A stretch of 60,000 nt of DNA from Chrysomallon squamiferum (taxonomy: Eukaryota > Mollusca > Gastropoda > Neomphalida > Peltospiridae): positions 10,463,922 to 10,523,921 of the forward strand of contig CM022677.1 of assembly GCA_012295275.1 (NCBI GenBank). Reading direction: 5' to 3'. The position numbers and the translations under genes are program-made. The notes under the pieces were generated by a model. That model worked only from the letters and a program-made list of their open reading frames with translations. It did no database searches and was not told the DNA's origin. Every line of letters begins with the position of its first letter. The stretch's first letter is position 1. Shown in pieces: positions 53,309 through 60,000 of this stretch.

Positions 53309-53723
53309 AAATAATAATAATAATTTTCATAATACTCATGATTATAATAATAATGATGATAATTAAATTGTTAGAAGTAGAAAAAGACATAGCAATTGTA
53401 GTGATGCAAAACAGTGCAACAGTAGTTGTAGTAACAATTGTAATAGTAGTGGTTGTTGTTATAGTAACTGCAACATCAGTAGTATAGTAGTGGTAATATT
53501 AGTAAGATCAGAAGTAGTAGTAGTAGTAGTAGTAGCAATAGCAGCAGCACTTCTTTTTTGAGTAAGTCTCTTCCAGCTAATATCGAATAAAGAAATGTAA
53601 TCTCTGTTTCTTTTCTTTCATTACTGGTTTACTTATTTCACATTTCCATTTTTTTTTCTCTCCACAGATCATATAAATGTTTTAAAATATCATAAAGAAA
53701 CAATAATTTATTTATATATTCAG

Positions 53724-53844
53724 GAGTTGTGGATGTGGGACAGAAGTGCTACAAACGTGGAATGTGCTAGAGCTGTTTGCGAAAAGAAATGCAGATGTAA
53801 AAACGGGACTGTTATGTCTGATAGCTTTCAGAGTTGTCTCCCTG
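53724..53844 (+). pseudogene. EBS-2 EB exon with one-base frameshift
   Basis: 121 nt between TATATTCAG and GTAAAT. First frame: Val-Val-Asp-Val-Gly-Gln-Lys-Cys-Tyr-Lys-Arg-Gly then a stop. Shifted by one base: Cys-Ala-Arg-Ala-Val-Cys-Glu-Lys-Lys-Cys-Arg-Cys-Lys-Asn-Gly, a clear EB pattern. The lesion lies near 53760-53768. Confidence 0.7.
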
Positions 53845-53876
53845 GTAAATAGAATCTTTAACCTGAGACGTAACAA

Positions 53877-53923
<47 letters not shown>

Positions 53924-54306
53924 AGTGATAATATTACGTTTTAACTACAGCAAAATATTCATTGTTACGGCCAAGCGTTCAGCAAAAGGTAAACAATTTA
54001 CGATCTTTGTACTGCAGAAGCTGTGACATTGATTTTTGTGTTATATATAGATTTAATTATAGTTTTTAGTAATTAAGGAAGAAATAAATATACTTTCAGT
54101 GTCATAACTAAAGTTAGTAAAATATATGTTGTATAATATTATTTGCAAATTAGTTTTTACAGATAACTGTTTTTCTCCTCTGGCAGACAGACTAATGAAA
54201 TTCAATGATTAATAGCAGTCTAATGACTTAATAATAATAATAATAACAACAACAACAACAACAACAACAACAACTTATTTTATATATTTATTTGAACATT
54301 GTTTAG

Positions 54307-54597
54307 TTCGAGAACTGGGAGACAAATGTGACAGTCGGACTAAATGTGGAACAAAATATTCATACTGCAAACCGGAAATACGTCAATGTACCTGCACGTG
54401 TATTCCTAGCCACTTCACTGCTGCAGACGGCAAATTGTGTAAACGACGTCCATATCTCTGTCCACTCTGTGTGAAGGAATGGGCGACCCTGGGAGAGAAC
54501 TGTGGTGGAGACGGAGTGGAATGCGATGATGATCTAGTTTGTATCAACAATGTCTGCAGTTGTAAAGATGGCTTCCGAGTTGCTACTTTGCTCGAAC
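54307..54597 (+). CDS. EBS-2 intact double-EB exon
   Basis: 291 nt after ACATTGTTTAG, phase 1-1, open throughout. Two EB modules: Leu-Gly-Asp-Lys-Cys ... Cys-Thr-Cys-Thr-Cys-Ile-Pro, and Leu-Gly-Glu-Asn-Cys-Gly-Gly ... Cys-Ser-Cys-Lys-Asp-Gly-Phe. The best-preserved part of EBS-2. EBS-1 lacks it through a deletion. Confidence 0.6.
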
Positions 54598-55827
54598 GTA
54601 AAACATTCTTTCTGCGAGAATATTACATAAATAATCAAGTGAAATTAATTACGTTTTATTACGTCTTCTTGTTTGCATTATTATTATTATTATTATTATT
54701 ATTGTTATTGTTATTATTGGTTAATTTTAAATCGAGTGTAGAAGGTAGCTAGCCTGTTTTTTGGAAAATAAAGAGAAACAACAACCATTTTCAACAAATC
54801 TTGAAACCTGCGTTACAAAATATATATCGAAGGGTCAAAACATATTTAGGTATATGACAACATTATATCGCAATTTCCGCGGTTACCCAAGATTCCCGAG
54901 TCACTTTAAAACTAATGTTGCAGTTTTGCCTGTTTTTAGTTGTTGGGAAATTTGTTTTTACATTTCCAGGAATTAAGCCTTTAATAAAATCGTATATATA
55001 TTCGCTTTTGAATTTTTCATTTGTTTATTTCAGTACTATTCTTAATTGTCAAACGTGAAATACTATTACAAAATTATCGAGAGAAAAAATGAAAAATAAA
55101 AATAAATATCGTTACATATTGTAAGAGAAGGCGGGTCCGCCATCATTTACGGCTAATGACGAGTTCCCTCAGTAACGGCAGCAATCTCCCCACACGTTTA
55201 TTTAGACTGGCTGTCAGGCCATTAAACAAATGCACTTTTGGGGTCAGCAGTTGACACGTCTTGTCCCTAAACAAAACAGATGTAACTGAAGCGGCGACTG
55301 TCATATTTTATTTACAAAATACCCACTGCGGCGTTTCAAAGGGACGCAACCCGATTCCTCTGCTGCGGCTAAATTTATTGCGCATGAATTTCAATGATCG
55401 CTACAATTTTTTTAACATGCAAATTTTTAATAATTATGTTATTGCATACATAAATAACTTTTTAAAATATTATCGAAAACAGATAATGATCCGCACAATA
55501 TCGCCAACTCAACGTGACATTTTCATAAATATTCATTATCATACTGCGTTGCAATCTTTTACTTTCAGACCAGTGAAAACGATTTCACACACACACACAC
55601 ACACACACACATAATGATATATATAGAAGATTACAAAACATACAGAGGTATAATTCACAGAACAACCAGACAAAATTCGCCGGCAAAAGACACTGAGTTT
55701 ATTTATTTGCAAACAAAATAAACTTGTTAATAGTTGCAATTATTGTAGCCTGAAAATTTTCTGTATCGTCCTTCATTTAACTCACACTGATTCCTGCCAT
55801 CCCTTTCATGAATGCTGACAACTGATA

Positions 55828-55858
<31 letters not shown>

Positions 55859-56450
55859 TGAAATAAATAAATAATTAAATAAATAAATACTTGTCATACA
55901 TTTCTCTTCCAAAACCTTATTATTTATGAAATAAATGAATAAATAATCATCAAAAATCAATCGACTGCAAATTGTTGTCTGGCCCTGTAAAAATTCGCCT
56001 GTTTTGGCTGTAAACAAATCATTATGACATCGAGTTAGTAGGATACGTGATCTTAACTCTGCTGTTTAATTTATTGCTGTTTCTTATTGTAATTCAAGAA
56101 TTTCAGGAATGTAATAATGCGATTAATAAACATTTTTACTTGTTACCTACTTATTTACTTACTATCATTAAAAATAACAAAACTAAATATAACAAAAAGT
56201 ATGTAAAACAAATCATACATGTGTTTATAAATATCGTTTGTATTACCATTGTTATTACTATTTATTATTATTATTATTACTGCCGTTATTATTATTATTA
56301 TTATTAATATTGTTGCTATTATTATTATTATTACTATTGCTGATATTTTTATTTTATATTATTATCATTATTATTACTATTGCTATTATTATTATTATTA
56401 TTATCAACTTCATAGTAATTTTTTTTCTCTGTACCTTATTATCTTTCTAG
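54598..56450. other. Intron or intergenic DNA of EBS-2
   Basis: 54760-55560 is less AT-rich than the surroundings and almost free of simple repeats, with no supportable exon. Poly(A)-like run at 55829-55858 and (TTA)n at 56260-56405. Possibly an old insertion, family unknown. Confidence 0.45.
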
Positions 56451-56469
56451 ATTATTCTGACTCTGAATA

Positions 56470-57006
56470 AGAAAAAACAACAACATCAACATTCGAGACG
56501 ACCAGCACATCAACAACACTTGAAAACCTACATTCTGTTACAGCATCAACATCGCCACCTGCTAGGGGAAAAAACTGAATCTACAGATAAATCAACATCA
56601 GCTACACCTACTACTACAACTACTACTACTACAGTGACTGAGGCTCAGACTCCAACAGTTACCACAACATCAGCATCTATTAAAGGAAAAACTAAACCTG
56701 TACATAAATCAACATCAACTACATCTACTACTACAGCTACAATTACTACAATGACTGAGACTCAAACTCCAACAGCTACCACAACATCAGCATTTACTAA
56801 AGGAAAAACTGATACTACAGAGGCTACTCCAGCTTACATTGACCCTATATCAACCTCTGTATCTAAAAGATCAGCTATACCTATTACTGCAACTACTACT
56901 ACTACTGCTGAGGCTCAGACTCCAAAACCTACCACAACTACTACAGCTGAGACTACAACACCTATGGATACCATAACAGTAGAAACAACAACTGTAACTG
57001 AATCTG
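56470..57006 (+). pseudogene. EBS-2 Thr-rich mucin-like exon
   Basis: Thr/Ser/Pro-rich repeats of about 40 residues (Thr-Glu-Ala-Gln-Thr-Pro, Lys-Gly-Lys-Thr-Glu) ending at TCTG|GTCAGT in phase 1. A stop (GAATAA) follows the nearest upstream acceptor (56450), and the frame changes at GGGGAAAAAAC near 56570, where other repeat copies have one base less. Confidence 0.6.
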
Positions 57007-57236
57007 GTCAGTAGAAGTTGTAGTTGTAAATGATAAAATTGTAGTTGAAGTAGTAATAGAGTTAATGGTAGTTATTGTAAATGTTGTAGTTGTAGTAGGA
57101 ATAGAGTTAATGGTAGTTATTGTAAATGTTGTAGTTGTAGTAGGAATAGAGTTAGTGGTAGTTATTGTAAATGTTGTAGTAGGAATAGAAATTGTGGTAG
57201 TAATTGTAATAGTAGATGTTGTAGTTGTAGGAATAT
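57007..57236 (+). repeat. GTAGTAGGAATAG minisatellite (left arm of inverted pair)
   Basis: Tandem units containing TTGTAGTAGGAATAGAGTTA, in reverse-complement relation to the array at 58169-58724. Confidence 0.8.
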
Positions 57237-57241
57237 ATTTC

Positions 57242-57284
<43 letters not shown>

Positions 57285-57298
57285 GTTATTTTTTTCTT

Positions 57299-57358
<60 letters not shown>

Positions 57359-57428
57359 TATTTTTTATTTTTATTTGTTTTTGTTTCGAGATCTTGTGTA
57401 TATAAACTATATAACTTTATACTGGATT

Positions 57429-57535
57429 TCTGCACTGTGTCAGAAATAGTTATCTGCATCGTGGCAGACATCATTCCTGCATACAATGTGTTTGTCAATG
57501 ACAACAACTTTCCACACATTAGTGAGGATGTCCAG
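57429..57535 (+). pseudogene. EBS-2 copy of the Cys-containing exon
   Basis: Homologous to 32529-32627. The acceptor CAG reads CTG, an in-frame TAG follows, and one Cys is now Phe (Asn-Asn-Phe-Pro-His-Ile). Not usable. Confidence 0.75.
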
Positions 57536-58080
57536 GTTAGTGAAAGAGAAAAAGAAAAGTAACTTTAGCAAACAAATGTTTGTGATGGGTTTTATTTTGT
57601 AGTTAAGTAATTTTAGCAAAGAAAAGTTTTATTCTCCAAATAGTACCTATTTCCATAACCTTTTCCCAGTGAGAAAAAAGTTTAAATACATCTCTTTTAT
57701 ATAATTCTTTAGAAGTTCTGACTCAACTAGTTCCTTCTTATACAGTCTTCTTTTGAATCTGTTGTTGTCAACCTTCTATTTGTATTTGTTATGATGATGA
57801 TGAAGATGATGATTATTACATTATTATTATTATTATTATTAAGGACAAAAATAGATAAAATAACATATACCTATATCTATATATATATATGACATCTCAG
57901 GAAAGTGCAGTAAATGTTGCTGCTTATGACAACATTTATAATGAAACATGATTAAGCTTAGGTTACACATGACTAGTGATGTACACTTGCACATTGTCCT
58001 AATGGCAGACAGCACAACATACTTGTGATTTACTCTCATCTGGGTCATCTTGTGTTCACTTTGTGCTGCTTTAGACAGCT

Positions 58081-58725
58081 GAATCAGATCACAGTCTGGT
58101 GGTCAGTGATCTACAGAGTTTCTCTGAGGCCAACACACAGTCGCTATACACAGAATTCACATTTAAACCTATTCCTACTACAACTACATCTACTATTACA
58201 ATTACTATTACTAACTGTATTCCTACTGCAACTATATCTACTATTACAATTACTATTACTAACTGTATTCCTACTACAACTATATCTACGATTACAATTA
58301 CTATTACTAACTGTATTCCTACTACATCTACTATTACAATTACTATTACTAACTGTATTCCTACTACAACTACATCTACTATTACAATTACTATTACTAA
58401 CTGTATTCCTACTACATCTACTATTACAATTACTATTACTAGCTGCATTCCTACTACAACTACATCTACTATTACAATTACTATTACTATCTGCATTCCT
58501 ACTACAACTACATCTACTATTACAATTACTATTACTAACTGTATTCCTACTACATCTACTATTACAATTACTATTACTAACTGCATTCCTACTACAACTA
58601 CATCTGCTATTACAATTACTATTACTAACTGTATTCCTACTACAACTACATATACTATTACAATTACTATTACTAACTGTATTCCTACTACATCTACTAT
58701 TACAATCACTACCATTATCACATGA
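58081..58725 (+). pseudogene. EBS-2 Thr/Ile-rich exon on expanded minisatellite
   Basis: Same start as 33091 (Ala-Glu-Ser-Asp-His-Ser) and open to TGA at 58723-58725, with about twelve 42/48-bp units encoding Ile-Pro-Thr-Thr-Thr-Thr-Ser-Thr-Ile-Thr-Ile-Thr-Ile-Thr-Asn-Cys. The upstream partner exon is broken, so expression is doubtful. Confidence 0.4.
58169..58724 (+). repeat. 42/48-bp minisatellite (right arm of inverted pair)
   Basis: Units of 48 bp and a 42-bp variant lacking one ACTACA, alternating, with few substitutions; longer than the five-unit array in EBS-1. Confidence 0.9.
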
Positions 58726-58931
58726 TAATATCAGTATTTTTCAGCTATATTTTACAGGTTTTTTACAGCTATATTTGGATTCATAAAAACAAATAAATGT
58801 CATTAGTTTTAATGTAGTTAATATGATTATTGGTTTAGTATTAATATAAGTGATTATTAATTTTTAATTTTGACAAATGATGTTTGTTCTATCTTGATTC
58901 TTTTGATTTGTGTCTTGTTTTGTGTGTTTCA

Positions 58932-59004
58932 GTGACATGTTCATCTAGACAGCCGAGAATTTATCACATTTATTATGAAGTAAACTATAAATTTACTTCT
59001 TTCA
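58932..59004 (+). pseudogene. EBS-2 copy of the Cys-rich 3' exon, truncated
   Basis: Homologous to 33574-33646. Two Cys to Tyr changes, then sequence diverges at TTTCAAGAGACAG where a deletion and transposon end begin. Confidence 0.7.
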
Positions 59005-59037
59005 AGAGACAGAAAAATGTAGAAATACATATACATG

Positions 59038-59350
59038 TATACACCTCGACTTAAGACTTTTAGAGTTACAAGCAGTCGCCTGGTCGTCTTTTGTTTTGAG
59101 ATGCGAGTTAAAATCCGAGATACGAGCGAGCTTCAGATACACCGCCACTAGTTGGCGCAACGAACAGTATAATATCCGGCCAGCATTCCACGTCTCACTT
59201 GTTTACTTCACGTGATTACCTCATCATGAAAATATCTCTGAGGTGTTGTGCTCGCATTTTGTGCAGTATTTTGCCAAATTCCTTTTTTCTGGCCATGGAT
59301 TCTAAGAACGTGATTGCAAAGGACAGTGCTGACAAGGAAAAGCGGATGAT
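59038..59350 (+). mobile_element. Tigger-like transposon, 5' end only (copy 1)
   Basis: Begins after a TA with ACACCTCGACTTA, like the terminal repeat of Tigger elements, then a leader and an ATG at 59296 with Met-Asp-Ser-Lys-Asn-Val-Ile-Ala-Lys-Asp-Ser-Ala. It stops near 59350, where host sequence homologous to 34281 onward resumes. 3' truncated, no transposase domain present. Confidence 0.55.
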
Positions 59351-59371
59351 GTCCATTGCTATGTAAGTTAA

Positions 59372-59381
59372 TACAAAGAGC

Positions 59382-59450
<69 letters not shown>
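59372..59450 (+). repeat. (AAT)n array
   Basis: Pure run in host sequence between the two transposon ends; counterpart at 34310-34430. Confidence 0.9.
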
Positions 59451-59451
<1 letters not shown>

Positions 59452-59667
59452 GTTATGAAAAAAATCTAAAAGAAGAAACAAGAGTTAAGAAACTGAAAGC
59501 GAAAATGCAATGTGGAAGGAAAAAAAACGAATAAAGTAAAAATTTGAAATATCTGTTTACTTTATCCCTCCAGTGTGAAGCTCCTAACTGCTCATGCACT
59601 GATGATATTTGTATGTTTCTCAAATTACTATATATCTATATATATAAATACACACACACACTCATAC

Positions 59668-60000
59668 ATACACCTCGACTTAGGGGTGTCCAACTTTCGA
59701 GCTTTTCGAGTTACGAGCAGTCGCCTGATAGTGTTTTGTTTTGAGTTGCGAGCTAAAATCCGAGTTACGAGCGAGCTTCAGATACACCGCCGCTAGTTGG
59801 CGTAACGAACAATATAATATCCGGCCAGCATCCCACGTCTCACTCATTTACTTCACGTGATTAGCTCACAATCAAAGCATCTTTATTGTGTTATGCTCGC
59901 GTTTTGTGTAGTATTTTGCCAAATTCCTTTTTTCTGGCCATGGATTCTAAGAACGTGAGTGCAAAGGACAGTGCTGACAAGGAAAAGCGGATGATGTCCA
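59668..60000 (+). mobile_element. Tigger-like transposon, 5' part (copy 2, runs off window)
   Basis: Starts ACACCTCGACTTAG and is similar to copy 1 over its whole length. ATG at 59940 (Met-Asp-Ser-Lys-Asn-Val-Ser-Ala-Lys-Asp). It continues past the window edge, so it may be a longer copy with the transposase. Confidence 0.6.

Noticed and set aside
55261-55614. 117-codon ORF in the compositionally distinct stretch
   Set aside because: No recognisable domain, ends in a CA microsatellite, no splice or copy support.
58025-58786. 253-codon Leu-rich ORF and the matching minus-strand Val-Ile ORF
   Set aside because: Other frames of the 42/48-bp minisatellite; only the Thr/Ile frame has a conserved unique lead and a phase-matched acceptor.

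Overview
The window is AT-rich animal DNA: long introns packed with simple repeats ((AAT)n, (CA)n, (GT)n, (TA)n, (CT)n, (ATTT)n), GT-AG introns, and small cysteine-rich exons. Everything recognisable as coding lies on the + strand. The secreted or membrane EB-module (EGF-like) proteins, the microsatellite load and the Tigger/pogo-type transposon ends suggest a bilaterian, probably a lophotrochozoan such as a mollusc. That placement is inference; no diagnostic gene is present.

Layout. (1) 1-28722: the 3' part of a large gene (here EBR-1; 5' end outside the window). It contains five tandem copies of a ~5.9-6.6 kb cassette. Each cassette carries five exons in the order A (330 nt, two EB modules), B (24-nt microexon), C (147 nt, one EB), D (333 nt, two EB) and E (180 nt, one EB). 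The last cassette has a shortened E exon, followed by a transmembrane exon and a cytoplasmic-tail exon with the stop. (2) 30125-33917: a small gene of another kind (EBS-1): a possible signal-peptide exon, one EB exon, a 27-nt microexon, a Cys-containing exon and a Thr/Ile-rich terminal exon built on a minisatellite. (3) 33918-36500: repeat-rich intergenic DNA with an inverted-repeat end like those of Tigger elements. (4) 36500-49582: a second complete-looking membrane gene (EBR-2), with signal peptide, short Thr-rich exon, E, one full A-B-C-D-E cassette, a second A-B, a truncated C exon, then the same transmembrane and tail exons. (5) 51368-59004: a second, decayed copy of EBS-1 (EBS-2) that keeps EB exons which EBS-1 has lost by deletion. 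(6) 59038-60000: two 5' ends of a Tigger-like DNA transposon.

The order receptor - small secreted gene occurs twice, so the locus is a block duplication with an internal cassette expansion inside the first receptor. All EB exons start and end in phase 1, so a cassette or single exon can be duplicated or skipped without breaking the frame. EBR-2 reads as an uninterrupted 628-codon protein when the truncated C exon is skipped; including that exon gives a stop before the membrane segment. EBR-1 has one frameshifted exon (third cassette, exon E). The names EBR and EBS are labels used here only, not established gene symbols.

Product calls rest on Cys spacing, splice-site phase and comparison between copies inside the window. 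No database search was possible.
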